Shown here one piece after another: positions 45,401-51,033 of a DNA stretch of 64,000 bases. The DNA comes from Unio delphinus (taxonomy: Eukaryota; Mollusca; Bivalvia; Unionida; Unionidae). Location: the NCBI GenBank assembly GCA_029339505.1, contig JAQISU010001239.1, positions 7,867,001 through 7,931,000 of the forward strand. The letters run 5' to 3'. The notes under the pieces were generated by a model that saw only the letters and a program-made list of their open reading frames with translations, did no database searches and was not told the origin of the DNA. Position 1 is the stretch's first letter, and every line of letters begins with the position of its first letter. The position numbers and the translations under genes are program-made.

Positions 45401-48281
45401 AGACATGATATAATATTATTTTTAGTGTGGGGTTCCGAGTGGCAGAGTGGTCTAAAACCCTCGATGTTATGGATCACTGCCATCTCACCTCTGTCTGCGT
45501 AGGTTTGAATCTCAGATTTGGTCAATGTGGGTATGTGAGAAAGCTTGCCAGTAGCTTCTAGTAGGTCGGTAGTTCTTTCTGGGGATTTTTCTGGGTTCTT
45601 TCTCCGTCATCAATACTGGGGCTGCCATGAATAGCCTATTGTGTGCTGAAAAATGGCGTTAAGCACTACTACTACTACTATACTATTCTTAGTGTTACAT
45701 GTACTTTAGTCAACACTTCTTTCAGTAAATGGAAACTTGACATTGGGAGATGGGTATTGATGATAGAGATAATCTGTATCAATGATAGAGATAATCTGAT
45801 TACTTACCTTATGTCACTATATGAAGTAATTATTGGTTCTGGATACATTTGAGAAAAAGTGGCTGCACGTGAGGGGAACATTTTACCTTTTTGTTCAAAA
45901 GTGTTGGCCGATGGCCAAGTTAGAGTTCAAATCCTCATGATTCTGGTAAATCCAGAACATCTTGAGGGGTACTTTTGAATATGAACTCATCTATACCAGG
46001 GGATTCTGGGCATAAGAAGCTAGTGGCTGCTGGTAGGTGGAGCGTTAAAGAGGGGGACTACTGTAGTTATATTGTTCGAATATACTTTCCAATCATATGC
46101 CTGCCTAGTAGATGTTCTGGATTTACCAGAATCATGAGGATTAGAACTTTATCTATCTGTTTAAGACTTTTAGAAATTTAAATTTGATTCATTACATGAT
46201 CAAAAATTCTGTGTATTACAGATTTGTAACTCATATTTTATTTCAGGTGTGTTTGGTATGTGGAATGTATATGTTATTGGACTGCTGTGCATGTATGCTC
46301 CCTCACACAAGAATAAACCCATAGAAACAGGTAAGTCATGAATAAGGAATGAGTCTGCTTTGTTTGGGACTCAAAGGGCAATGATCATGGTCTCTGTAAC
46401 TGATATGAGAAACTAGTTTTTTCACAATACCAGTAGTTTACATCACAGACTGGGACCAAACATTGCTGATATCTTGCACCTAAAGTAAGAACAAAATGTT
46501 TAGTTTTGAGGTCAGAAGAAAAAATGGTTGAGGTTACTGTGAGTGAAATGAAAAAAAATGGTTTCTGCACAAAACTTTAATTTCTCAGCAATTTACCTTC
46601 ATCATAGTTTGTGGATGTCTTGCATGTACTGTAATTAAGAAAACTATTGAGTCAAAAGGTGAAAGGTCAAGGTCACTGACTGAAAGATTTATTTTTGTTT
46701 GCATAATAATTTCAGTTCTAGTCTACGTGCTTTAAAGTTTTTGAAGGACTTGCAGTTAAGTTATAAAAGGGTCTTGTCGATTTTGGGATCAAAAGTTAAG
46801 AGGTTAAAGTCATTCTGGCTCCAAGAAAAATGTAGTTCAGTTCCCTAACCAAACTTTGTGCGTGTCTAGAATTGGGGTAATAAAAATATTGGTTCTGGTG
46901 TCTCTAGGTGAGAAGTTATGGCCTTGGCAAATCTAAGAAGGAAATTATGGTTTCTGGGCAGTGTAAAGCATTTCCTCAACCCCACTTGGTGGTGTGCTAC
47001 TGCTTCTGCCACACCTCAAGACAGGTCCATCACTTGTAGCTAAGTCATCATGGTGCACCACCAAGTCATCCTTAAGTTGCTTTTCTTTTATCCAGAAGTG
47101 TCCATCTCATTGCCGTTTGGGAATGCCATTGTGAATCATCCATTGAACATATCCCAGCCATGTTATACAGTGCTTCTGCATTTCCGTTCTGATGTCCAAT
47201 GAGTTTATTTTCATGTGAAGATATTCATGTGGAATAAGCTGTGAAGACAAATGTTGTGGTAAGCAGAATGTCATCATTTGTGATGCTTCATTATTCTGAT
47301 CCATATAGGAAAGATTTGATGTAGGCATAGTAGAGTTTAACCTAGGCTTTTAGGTCATAATTTTGAAGTTTCCAATTGGGTTGTAGTCCATATCAAGCAT
47401 TTCGAGCTTTATCTTTCCTTAATGTTTTTACTTGTGCCACATTGCATTTGACATTGCTTCCCATGTAGGTGCAATTCAAAGCATACCCTGCTGCCTGGTT
47501 GTTGATGGTTGTGGGAACTTGGAATATTTGTGTCCTCTGACTCTTCTTCAGATTATTTACACTTTCTCCAGCATGTCAGTGTGCAGAGATGAAAACTGCC
47601 AGATTTTCAGTAAAATCCAGCTTCTTGAGAATGGAAAAAAAAAACAAACTTAATTGGATTCCTCTGGGTCTGATTGCTGTCTTTATGATCTAGTCAGTGG
47701 GTGGTGTTAAGGAAAAGGAATGGATAGATGATGCAGCTCTGACAAACTCAGGGATAGGGAGTTCAATGATCTGATGCCAGATTATCATGCAAAAAAGGCT
47801 TTTAACTGGAAATTTAGCAGCATTTTGAAATTATGTAGTTTTCAAACCAAACCTGAAATGCAATTACATTTGGTACAGTTTTCATGTATCCATCATTTTG
47901 CATTCTAGGTTTTTCATCTGTGCGCTCTGCCCTTTTTTCAAATTATTTCATTATTTTATTTGCTTTCAATATGCATTTTATTTGCTTCCTTCTACATTAT
48001 GATAAAACTATTTGGTGAGTCATTAAATTGAGAGTGCTTAAGCAATGGGTAGTACAAAAATTCACAATTGTGAACCATAGATTACTTTCAGTAGGAACCT
48101 TTACGATAAGTGGATGAATTGGGGCAGGCAGTATTAATTTAGATGATTAAGATTATTATTCAAATGTTTGATACTTTTACTTACAGATGAGACAAGCAAT
48201 GAAGAAGAAGTTCAGTTGACACATCTTCCATCGGAAACCTCATCAGTGCAGGCATTTGCTGCAAAAGCTGCAGCTGACTAG
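5148..48281 (+). CDS. WLS: Wntless (Wnt ligand secretion mediator), 13 coding exons, 542 aa
   Basis: Wntless binds palmitoleoylated Wnt in the ER, carries it through the Golgi to the plasma membrane, and is retrieved through endosomes and retromer. The joined exons are 5148-5253, 10658-10948, 15642-15772, 17852-18007, 19255-19391, 21664-21704, 25023-25150, 28918-29015, 34999-35062, 39030-39173, 40455-40608, 46247-46330 and 48187-48281. They give 1629 nt with one open frame and GT-AG at every junction. Visible in the protein: a first membrane helix at about 14-36; a luminal domain to about 230 with Cys50, Cys71, Cys170 and Cys185 and a sequon at Asn184; [11 protein letters not shown] at 230-240; membrane helices within about 241-505, including [11 protein letters not shown] (307-317) and LTNPFFSIW (367-375); and an acidic tail. 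The length matches human WLS (about 541 aa). The ATG has a good context (CACAATGG) and there is no in-frame upstream ATG in this exon. Oddities: YLGV at 431-434 replaces the vertebrate YEGL sorting signal, and the tail ends in an Ala-rich stretch without KEAQE. Identity is by recognition, with very high confidence; transcript ends are unknown. Confidence 0.97.
5856..5941 (+). other. Possible cryptic or alternative exon in WLS intron 1
   Basis: Bounded by a TTTTTAATGACATAG acceptor and a CATT|GTAAGT donor. Joined to exon 1 in phase, its 86 bases read open for 29 codons beginning [10 protein letters not shown]. Splicing onward to exon 2 would put exon 2 out of frame and reach a stop after eight codons, so it cannot be an ordinary in-frame cassette. 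It may simply be chance. Confidence 0.2.
6431..6498 (+). repeat. tRNA-like SINE head
   Basis: TGGTATCCTAGTGTCTAGAG resembles a degenerate pol III A box, and GGGTTTGAACC about 45 bases later is a good B box. The segment matches the reverse of the tRNA-like head at 53740-53815. No acceptor stem or clover-leaf is preserved, so it is a SINE head and not a tRNA gene. Confidence 0.5.
6499..6775. repeat. Hairpin-forming repeat with flanking direct repeats
   Basis: Arms 6552-6612 and 6680-6741 are inverted copies with several mismatches; the core GGACTGGCAGTTTATA is exact. Outside them, 6499-6550 and 6724-6774 are direct repeats of about 51 bp (AAACAATTTGCTAAGAGATT and more). The arms share sequence with SINE-like family B at 4411 and 53530. 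The layout suggests two family-B copies inserted head to head. Confidence 0.75.
6857..7342 (+). pseudogene. LINE 3' fragment: reverse-transcriptase C-terminus
   Basis: Codes the C-terminal end of an endonuclease-reverse transcriptase: [20 protein letters not shown], then [20 protein letters not shown], then after a frameshift near 7030 [36 protein letters not shown] and [10 protein letters not shown]. It is 5'-truncated, as LINE copies usually are, and ends in a (GATA)n tail at about 7325-7342. The 3' end resembles that of the copy at 41177-42795 (GGTGCCCCAACG, then TAAGGGAT). The clade is uncertain (RTE- or CR1-like). Direct repeats of about 44 bp flank it (6787-6830 and 7340-7383). Confidence 0.88.
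8311..8465. mobile_element. pogo/Tigger-like MITE, 155 bp
   Basis: Begins CAGTAAAACCGGTCTTGAAA and ends TTTTTCAAGGTTCAACTG, with TA on both sides (8309-8310 and 8466-8467). CAGT-type ends with TA duplications are typical of Tc1/mariner-superfamily pogo elements. The interior repeats a TTGAGAGACCA motif three times. It is non-coding. Confidence 0.75.
10658..10948 (+). CDS. WLS: WLS exon 2
   Basis: Codes residues 36-132, the first half of the luminal Wnt-binding domain. It carries TKC at 48-50, [14 protein letters not shown] at 59-72 and [20 protein letters not shown] at about 107-126. The acceptor is CCTGTAG and the donor is GTATGT. The pattern KC...WF.P.G....CD matches known WLS proteins. 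Confidence 0.97.
11690..12190. repeat. Degenerate minisatellite (about 25-31 bp unit) split by a SINE
   Basis: Repeated variants of CTCCATGGCATTAATGTTGT and GTCAAC occur before 11852 and again after 12104. The two halves are separated by a family-A SINE, so the SINE landed in an existing array. Confidence 0.75.
11853..12103 (+). repeat. tRNA-derived SINE, family A, copy 1
   Basis: Head with A-box-like GGCTGAATGGTCTAAAGCGC and B-box-like GGGTTCGAGTT, body ending ATGGTGTTAAACCATAAAAA and an A-rich tail. Matches the copies at 27546, 45429, 50879 and (reversed) 25447. The 11-mer AACACTCCATG occurs on both sides, but the insertion is in a repeat array, so this is weak evidence for a target duplication. 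Confidence 0.88.
12625..14775. mobile_element. Tigger/pogo-like element, non-autonomous, about 2.15 kb
   Basis: Left end CAGTTGAACCCGGTTATGTC; right end GAGATAAGTGGGTTTGACTG; TA on each side (12623-12624 and 14776-14777). Both end regions contain repeated TCGAGATAACCGA phrases, which also occur in the right end of the transposase-bearing relic at 26447-27302. No transposase-like frame was found inside. An internal GGGTTATAGCGGGGTCCCAT at about 13985-14005 looks like the end of a second element, possibly nested. Confidence 0.75.
15642..15772 (+). CDS. WLS: WLS exon 3
   Basis: Codes residues 133-176 of the luminal domain ([29 protein letters not shown]). The acceptor is TTCTTTCAG, the donor AAG|GTGAGA, and it ends in phase 0. 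Confidence 0.97.
15773..17851 (+). other. WLS intron 3
   Basis: A 2.1-kb AT-rich intron. No mobile element, RNA gene or second coding frame could be supported. Confidence 0.85.
17852..18007 (+). CDS. WLS: WLS exon 4
   Basis: Codes residues 177-228, the last part of the luminal domain: YNCS (sequon Asn184), [20 protein letters not shown] and [12 protein letters not shown]. The acceptor is TTTCATTTCAG, the donor ATT|GTAAGT, and both edges are in phase 0. The F.E.GS....YYL.N.R.P pattern is diagnostic for WLS. Confidence 0.97.
18008..19254 (+). other. WLS intron 4
   Basis: A 1.25-kb intron, more than half occupied by the 39-bp minisatellite at 18454-19190. The rest is unremarkable. Confidence 0.9.
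18454..19190. repeat. 39-bp minisatellite, 18 copies, open on both strands
   Basis: The unit is close to ACTGAGTGATCTGAGGCC + TACTTTGATCCATGCAAACTT. I count 18 copies. Every length variant differs by three bases (two +3 A-tract units, one +3 CAA unit, two -3 units), so the plus strand stays open for 238 codons as a 13-residue repeat near [13 protein letters not shown], and the minus strand stays open for 196 codons. It lies wholly within intron 4 and has no identifiable promoter or splice sites, so I annotate it as a repeat and not a gene. Confidence 0.95.
19255..19391 (+). CDS. WLS: WLS exon 5
   Basis: Codes residues 229-273 plus two bases. [17 protein letters not shown] marks the end of the luminal domain, then a membrane helix at about 241-259 ([12 protein letters not shown]) and basic [14 protein letters not shown] on the cytosolic side. 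The acceptor is TTGTTTCAG and the donor is AG|GTAGGC. Confidence 0.97.
19597..19704 (+). repeat. 3' tail of an L2/CR1-like LINE
   Basis: A T-run is followed by AAGCGCTTAGAGCTTCTAAA, CACTATACAAAGTTCTCATT and a (TTA)n tail. It closely matches the 3' end of the larger LINE at 58590-58643 (GGCGCTATACAAAGTCCTCA then ATT repeats), so it is a severely 5'-truncated copy. Confidence 0.7.
20915..21015 (-). repeat. Decayed SINE tail (possibly family A)
   Basis: GGGTTTAATGTGACCATTTA, GGCTATAAACAATGGCCAGT and GGGGTGGGGAAAG follow the order of the reversed family-A tail at 25455-25530, with much divergence. The head is not recognisable. Confidence 0.45.
21196..21383. mobile_element. pogo/Tigger-like MITE, 188 bp
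   Basis: Ends CAGTCGACTCCACTTAACTG and GTTAACCGGAGTCGACTG are inverted repeats; TA lies on both sides (21194-21195 and 21384-21385). The interior carries several further copies of GGTTAACTGCACA. The well-kept TIRs suggest fairly recent activity. It is non-coding. Confidence 0.85.
21664..21704 (+). CDS. WLS: WLS exon 6 (41-base mini-exon)
   Basis: Codes residues 274-287 ([14 protein letters not shown]) of a membrane helix. The acceptor is TTTTCCAG and the donor GTGAGT. Its length is not a multiple of three, so skipping it would break the frame. It aligns to the ALGISM region of other WLS proteins. Confidence 0.95.
21705..25022 (+). other. WLS intron 6
   Basis: A 3.3-kb AT-rich intron. A segment at about 21885-22400 resembles the degenerate dispersed repeat at 27300-28260 and around 25745-25960 (phrases such as GGTTCCCCTAGTAAGGATGC and TTCCATTAG). 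No coding signal. Confidence 0.8.
25023..25150 (+). CDS. WLS: WLS exon 7
   Basis: Codes residues 288-330 (LPLEW, then [20 protein letters not shown], then FAGEHIM). This is the most conserved block of the membrane bundle. The acceptor is TTTTTAG and the donor ATG|GTAATG. Phase 0 at the end. Confidence 0.98.
25447..25691 (-). repeat. tRNA-derived SINE, family A, reversed copy
   Basis: On the minus strand: GGGGCCCTGAGTGGCCGAGT (head), TGGGTTCGAATCTCAG (B box), a body with GGTGGAGGAAGAAACTGCG reversed, and the tail GAAAAATGACGTTAAACCC. Its B box is the best preserved of the five copies. Confidence 0.88.
26055..26205. repeat. Block shared with the Tigger-like element at 13.3 kb, permuted order
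   Basis: Block B (26055-26131, with GATCTTGCCGCCTAGCTT) precedes block A (26144-26201, with ACATGTACATCTG and CAGCACA). In the element at 12625-14775 the same blocks occur as A (13261-13319) then B (13320-13396). Similarity is roughly 75% by eye. Confidence 0.55.
26447..26830 (+). pseudogene. Tigger/pogo transposase relic, CENP-B-type DNA-binding part
   Basis: The first piece from ATG 26447 reads [20 protein letters not shown] and continues to a stop at about 26531; it resembles the first helix-turn-helix of CENP-B/Tigger proteins. After a frameshift, 26628-26830 reads [44 protein letters not shown] and CGE, the second (CENPB) helix-turn-helix. The DDE catalytic domain is missing. With the pogo-like right end at 27225-27302 it forms a deleted element, and it shows which transposase type probably moved the TA-flanked MITEs here. 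Confidence 0.85.
27225..27302. mobile_element. Right end of the Tigger-like element
   Basis: TTATCTCGACATCCGCCTAT, then GATGATGTCGAGATAAACGG and a GTAGGACTG end followed by TA (27303-27304). It shares TCGAGATAA phrases with the ends of the 12625-14775 element. A matching left end before 26447 was not found. Confidence 0.6.
27300..28260. repeat. Degenerate dispersed or tandem repeat
   Basis: Loosely repeated phrases (GCTTCTTAGGACATGCTCT, TGTTAGGACATGCACTATC, TTAGGACATATTCTATC, TTCTTAGTACATACTCTATC) recur every 100-350 bp, interrupted by the SINE at 27546. Related text is at about 21885-22400. It is old and unclassified. Confidence 0.5.
27546..27798 (+). repeat. tRNA-derived SINE, family A, with 12-bp target duplication
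   Basis: Starts GGGGCCCTGAGTGGCCAAGT and ends GGCATTAAACCATACAACAA plus an A-rich tail. A perfect 12-bp duplication CACTATCAAAGT lies at 27534-27545 and 27799-27810. The B box is GGGTTTGAGTC. This copy best defines the element ends (253 bp). Confidence 0.93.
28918..29015 (+). CDS. WLS: WLS exon 8
   Basis: Codes residues 331-362 plus two bases ([15 protein letters not shown], then helix [15 protein letters not shown]). The acceptor is GGTTGTTGTAG and the donor AG|GTAACA. Confidence 0.96.
29291..29322. repeat. (CA)n microsatellite
   Basis: Sixteen CA units. Confidence 0.97.
29395..29860. repeat. Degenerate tandem repeat, about 145-bp unit, 3+ copies
   Basis: Recurring landmarks ATGGCCACCATTACTAAA, ACCTTGAAATGACTTCTTCA, GACCAAATTTG and AGAAAGCAT start near 29395, 29537, 29680 and 29827. 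Spacing is about 142-147 bp. The copies are diverged, so the array is old. Confidence 0.75.
30482..31234 (-). other. Possible two-exon minus-strand coding frame, unknown function
   Basis: Minus-strand segment 31234-31163 ([16 protein letters not shown] and on) ends at a strong donor (TCG|GTAAGT). Segment 30778-30482 follows a T-rich tract plus CAG and reads [20 protein letters not shown] and on to a stop, ending in a Lys-rich tail. The joined frame is open for 122 codons and Cys-rich around the junction. No in-frame ATG precedes it: a stop lies at 31235-31237, and the ATG at about 31292 is in another frame. I do not recognise a family. It could be a fragment of a nested gene, a mobile element or chance. 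Confidence 0.25.
32293..32545. repeat. Two direct repeats of about 90 bp
   Basis: Copies at about 32293-32385 and 32458-32545 share AAAGTCAGACAAAGGCAGGC, TATTCGTATA and ATTATACTATATTA. They lie about 190 bp below the MULE relic and may be part of its flank. Confidence 0.75.
32731..33545 (-). pseudogene. MULE-type transposase relic
   Basis: The minus strand in shifting frames reads [20 protein letters not shown] and MLHWDGC (about 33520-33430), then [20 protein letters not shown] and [18 protein letters not shown] (about 33391-33240), then [13 protein letters not shown] (about 33085-33045), then [20 protein letters not shown] and KCKITKLSW (about 33020-32800). This order, with GTDDE and the C..HL motif, fits the MULE transposase domain of large mollusc transposase-like proteins. 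At least one frameshift near 33110 and stops near 33430 and 33043 make it non-functional. It is nested in WLS intron 8 in the opposite orientation. Family assignment is by motif memory, not search. Confidence 0.7.
34567..34599. repeat. (AAT)n microsatellite
   Basis: About eleven AAT/TAA units with one interruption. Confidence 0.95.
34999..35062 (+). CDS. WLS: WLS exon 9
   Basis: Codes residues 363-384 ([20 protein letters not shown], then LA). The acceptor is TTTTAACAG. The donor GCC|GTATCC is the weakest in the gene. Reading through it stays open for 52 further codons to a stop at 35219-35221, so intron retention would give a 436-residue protein. Confidence 0.95.
36366..36421. repeat. (AT)n microsatellite
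   Basis: Twenty-eight AT units without interruption; it can form a cruciform. Confidence 0.97.
37683..38083. repeat. 55-bp tandem repeat, about 7.3 copies
   Basis: Units start at 37683, 37738, 37793, 37848, 37903, 37958 and 38013, with a partial copy at 38068. The unit begins TCAAAATCAGCAATCATCTT and contains TTAATTTGGGACATAATGG. Copies differ at only a few sites (AGCAAT/AGCTAT, TGTCTT/TGTATT), so the array is young or homogenised. Confidence 0.97.
38759..38922 (-). repeat. tRNA-derived SINE, family C
   Basis: On the minus strand the head reads ATGGTGGCTCAGTGGTTAAG (good A box), then GGTTCTGGGTTAGATTC (B-box region), then a body with GTATCCTTGGGCACGACA and an A-rich end near 38759. It differs from families A and B. 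The head looks like a tRNA relative but lacks a full clover-leaf. Confidence 0.8.
39030..39173 (+). CDS. WLS: WLS exon 10
   Basis: Codes residues 385-432: helix [20 protein letters not shown] continuing to [10 protein letters not shown], then the cytosolic loop [18 protein letters not shown]. The acceptor is TTATGTAG and the donor CTG|GTAAGT; both edges are in phase 0. It ends in the Tyr-Leu of the YLGV motif. Confidence 0.97.
39174..40454 (+). other. WLS intron 10
   Basis: A 1.3-kb AT-rich intron. The only feature is a 22-bp tandem duplication (39205-39248) 32 bases after the donor. Confidence 0.85.
39205..39248. repeat. 22-bp perfect tandem duplication
   Basis: Two identical copies beginning TTCAAAGCCTTAAGCATCGC. 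Confidence 0.95.
40455..40608 (+). CDS. WLS: WLS exon 11
   Basis: Codes residues 433-483 plus one base: [35 protein letters not shown] and [10 protein letters not shown]. It completes YLGV, one membrane helix and the start of the last luminal loop. The acceptor is CTTTTAG and the donor AG|GTACAG. Confidence 0.97.
41177..42795 (+). pseudogene. LINE relic: endonuclease C-terminus and reverse transcriptase pieces
   Basis: In order: [15 protein letters not shown] and [20 protein letters not shown] (endonuclease, 41195-41325), [10 protein letters not shown] (41394-41420), linker [20 protein letters not shown] and on (41465-41665), helical linker pieces to about 42110, then an RT motif-A-like [10 protein letters not shown] near 42425 where Asp is replaced, and the 3' end with [10 protein letters not shown] at about 42750. 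Several frameshifts and stops occur and much of the RT is deleted. The 3' end shares GGTGCCCCAACGA and TTAAGGGAT with the fragment ending at 7342, so both are one family. It has the same orientation as WLS. Confidence 0.88.
44525..44612. mobile_element. Possible short TIR element
   Basis: ACAGTAGTCCCCTCTTATAT on the left and CAAAGGGGGACTACA on the right are imperfect inverted repeats about 88 bp apart. The right end does not finish in the expected CTGTA, so the element may be truncated. Confidence 0.4.
45429..45688 (+). repeat. tRNA-derived SINE, family A, copy 4
   Basis: Head GGGGTTCCGAGTGGCAGAGT, B-box-like AGGTTTGAATCTCAG and tail AAAAATGGCGTTAAGC followed by ACT repeats. Flanks TATTTTTAGTGT and TATTCTTAGTGT form a 12-bp target duplication with one mismatch. 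Confidence 0.88.
45925..46147. repeat. 37-bp inverted repeat (hairpin or MITE-like), 1 mismatch
   Basis: The left arm 45925-45961 begins GTTCAAATCCTCATGATTC; the right arm 46111-46147 is its reverse complement with a single mismatch. The loop is about 149 bp. Each arm contains the near-palindrome TTCTGGTAAATCCAGAA. It lies 99 bases upstream of exon 12. Weaker similarity continues outside the arms. It may be a MITE without a clear target duplication. Confidence 0.9.
46247..46330 (+). CDS. WLS: WLS exon 12
   Basis: Codes residues 484-511 ([28 protein letters not shown]), the last membrane helix and start of the cytosolic tail. The acceptor is TTATTTCAG and the donor ACAG|GTAAGT. At 84 bases it could be skipped in frame, but that would remove the last helix. 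Confidence 0.97.
46331..48186 (+). other. WLS intron 12
   Basis: A 1.9-kb intron with no repeat or gene I can support. Confidence 0.85.
48187..48281 (+). CDS. WLS: WLS exon 13 (last coding part) and stop
   Basis: Codes residues 512-542: [20 protein letters not shown], then [11 protein letters not shown] and TAG at 48279-48281. The acceptor is CTTACAG. The acidic EEEVQLTH part parallels the EELQLT of vertebrate WLS. The Ala-rich end differs from vertebrates. Confidence 0.95.
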
Positions 48282-48795
48282 AGTTATCTCCCTTACTCCA
48301 CAGACTAAATTCAGTGAAAAAAGACTATTATAAATCAATATTAAAATGTTGCATATGCTTATTCTTGTTGCATTTTTCAGCAAATTGCAGACTGGTATTG
48401 AGTTTTCAGTTGTTTGTACTTGATAAGACATGAAAATGTAGGAAGCAGTCTAAAATTAGTTTTAAGCATGTAGATGGTGCTGTAGTATAATTTGTATATG
48501 TAGACATGTTTCACAAAGTTTCATATATTTCCAATTGTGTTATTTAATGGTACTCATAACCCACTTGTCTGCATAGCATTTAAATTTACAGTTGTAATCA
48601 TGTTTTATCCAATTACAATTTACCACATACTCTGCATTCGATATGTTTACCTGTTGCGTTGGTCATTATATATATGTTAGAGGTGCAGAGCCTTTCTTGT
48701 ATGTTTTGGATGTGAGATCTTGGTGGCAGCATTGTAGGGGGCAAAAGAGTTTATATGGTCATATTAAATAAAGTTTCCAGCAACTTTTTAGTCAT
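48282..48795 (+). other. Probable WLS 3' UTR
   Basis: AT-rich sequence after the stop. The first good polyadenylation signal AATAAA is at 48767-48772, which would give a 3' UTR of about 500 bases. A longer UTR is possible, since further AATAAA motifs occur downstream. Confidence 0.5.
48767..48772 (+). terminator. Candidate polyadenylation signal for WLS
   Basis: Canonical AATAAA within ATATTAAATAAAGTTTCC. It is the nearest strong candidate after the stop codon. Confidence 0.5.
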
Positions 48796-49682
48796 ATATA
48801 CTTAAAATGATTTTAGTCTGTTATGAAACTAAAACATGACTAACATAAAACATAATAACTGTGTAAAAAGCTAATGATAAAAGCTGGAAGTTGAGAAAAC
48901 TGCATCCACTTTTCTTTGACATTTCTTTCATGTAAAACACTAAAAAGTTAAGAAGACAAAGTATCTGTACGAAATATTAAAGAGTTATTTTTAGAGAATA
49001 AGCATAAAACCATTGTTAGGAAGCAATTATGATAGATACATGTGGCACACTGGCACCTGTAATGAAAGATTTTGCCATCTCTGACTGGTTTTGACAGACA
49101 CATGGTTTGAATTTTTTTTTACTTAACAGTTATGAAATTAAATATAAGAAACAGAATCAGATATTTTGCAGAATAGCATTTGCATTTGAGATGTCTGTCT
49201 TATACAAGGGTTTCCAGAACATATATATAAAGTGAATGTCCTCTCAGGTGGATTAGATCCAGCAAAAAATCATGTGTCTGGGATAGATTCAGATAAATGA
49301 AAAGGCTTTGCAATTAAAAGTTCAGAACTAACTTTTGACTAGCATAAGTGCTTCAGACTATTTGAGTGTTTTAGAATAGAATTGAGTGTTTTAGACTCTC
49401 ATTTAAGATCTTCAGACTCTAATTGATATGCAGTCCAATAATCTTAATCAGAAACAATTACAAATAAGACAAGCAATAAACACAAAGTAAATTGCTGATG
49501 TGTAATGGAAGTGTTCTTTGAAAAATTAAATATCATGCTTTATTGGCTGATAGTCATGGAAAGCTATGTAAATTCATCTCATTTGTATTATTGTTTTACT
49601 TAGTGGTCTGTCTGTAATTGCCTTCATTAGAGAGACTAGGTACTTAGGCTAGTTAAAAACTAGTTTTGTCAGCTATGCAAGA

Positions 49683-49683
<1 letters not shown>

Positions 49684-49712
<29 letters not shown>
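49684..49712. repeat. (TG)n(TA)n microsatellite
   Basis: Seven or so TG units followed by about seven TA units. Confidence 0.9.
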
Positions 49713-49713
<1 letters not shown>

Positions 49714-50878
49714 ATTGCAAAGGTTGTATATTTATGGTTAACAATAACTTTACATGTTATATCTTTTTTGGATAAGGAAGCTTAATGCTTTTGTTTTTTA
49801 CTGATTTAAATTTATTTTATGTAGTTTTTTTGGGGATAAAAGGTCATAGAAGATTGAAATAATAATGTGCACCACAGTGTGACACATTTAAGAGTGATAA
49901 TTAGTAGACTTTTGTATATTTTTGTAATTTGTTTAGAATTGTGCATTATTCTAGCTATTCATTGTTATAATTTCATGTGCATTTCTTTGGTAATGGTTTT
50001 TGAATATCATACACATCAATATAACATTGAACACCATTACCCAAGTCTACATTTTCTTGTTGTGGCTGTCTACAAGTCAACATTTAAAGTCCTTTACAAG
50101 CATATAAAACGAGTTGGATTAAAGATATAAAACTAAATGAGATTAAGACATTTTTTGGGGTCAGTTTTCATTATATACTTTTTATATTCATAAACAGTTC
50201 AGGGTACAATCCTATCCAGTTCAAAAGCAATTATTTTTGTTTTAATTTGAGATAATGTAAGATTTTTCACAAAAGAAACCCCAACATAGTAACATTTCAG
50301 ATTCAAGGCTTTGCTTTGACTGAAAACAAAGTTTCAGTCTTGTTTACTTATACATTTTCTTCTTCAAAGGGCTGTTTATTTCTTAAGATAAATAATAATA
50401 AGAACATTGTGTAATTAAGGATTATAGCGTTTGTTTTATAATGGATAGTGTTTGCAAACCAAAGAGCGACAGCATACAGGCGCCATGTACTTTGGGCTAG
50501 CCCACAGTATGTAACAGTACAAACATATACCCCTATTTCTTAAATATAAAATTGTAATAAAACAACTTCTCAAAATTAAAAAGAACATAAATCTTGAAAC
50601 CAAAAAGATTGATTAAATTATTGTTTACAATATTATTTTGTGGTTTTAAGGGCACTGTTAACATTATTGGCTGTATGATAGCATGGAAATGGGAGTGAAG
50701 TGCCTTTTGCCAAGGACATGGCATGGACAGATATTAAACCTGCATTGGATCATGACACTCCATTGTTGTACCAACTGAGCTAATGTGGCTTCCTAATATT
50801 TACAATTAAATGGTGTTAAATACAATTTTTATATGACTGTGTTCACATACTGTTGCATCATGATTGACCTATTGTTAC

Positions 50879-51033
50879 AGGGCCACGAGTGGCAAAGTGG
50901 TTTAAAGTGCTCTCCGTTACGTATCACTGCCATCTCACCTCTCTTTCTCTCTCTCTACATAGGTTAGAGTCTCAGATTTGGTCAGTGTGTGTTTGTGAGA
51001 AATCTTTCCAGTACCTTCTCGGGGGTCAGTGGT
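50879..51033 (+). repeat. tRNA-derived SINE, family A, 3'-truncated
   Basis: GGGCCACGAGTGGCAAAGTG, CACTGCCATCTCACCTCT, a short CT expansion, then AGAGTCTCAGATTTGGTCAG and TTGTGAGAAATCTTTCCAGT. The 3' half of the family is missing after about 51033. Confidence 0.8.

Larger units (their letters stand above)
40609..46246 (+). other. WLS intron 11
   Basis: A 5.6-kb intron with a LINE relic (41177-42795), a possible short TIR element (44525-44612), a SINE (45429-45688) and a strong inverted repeat (45925-46147). 42.8-44.5 kb is AT-rich with no feature seen. Confidence 0.9.
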
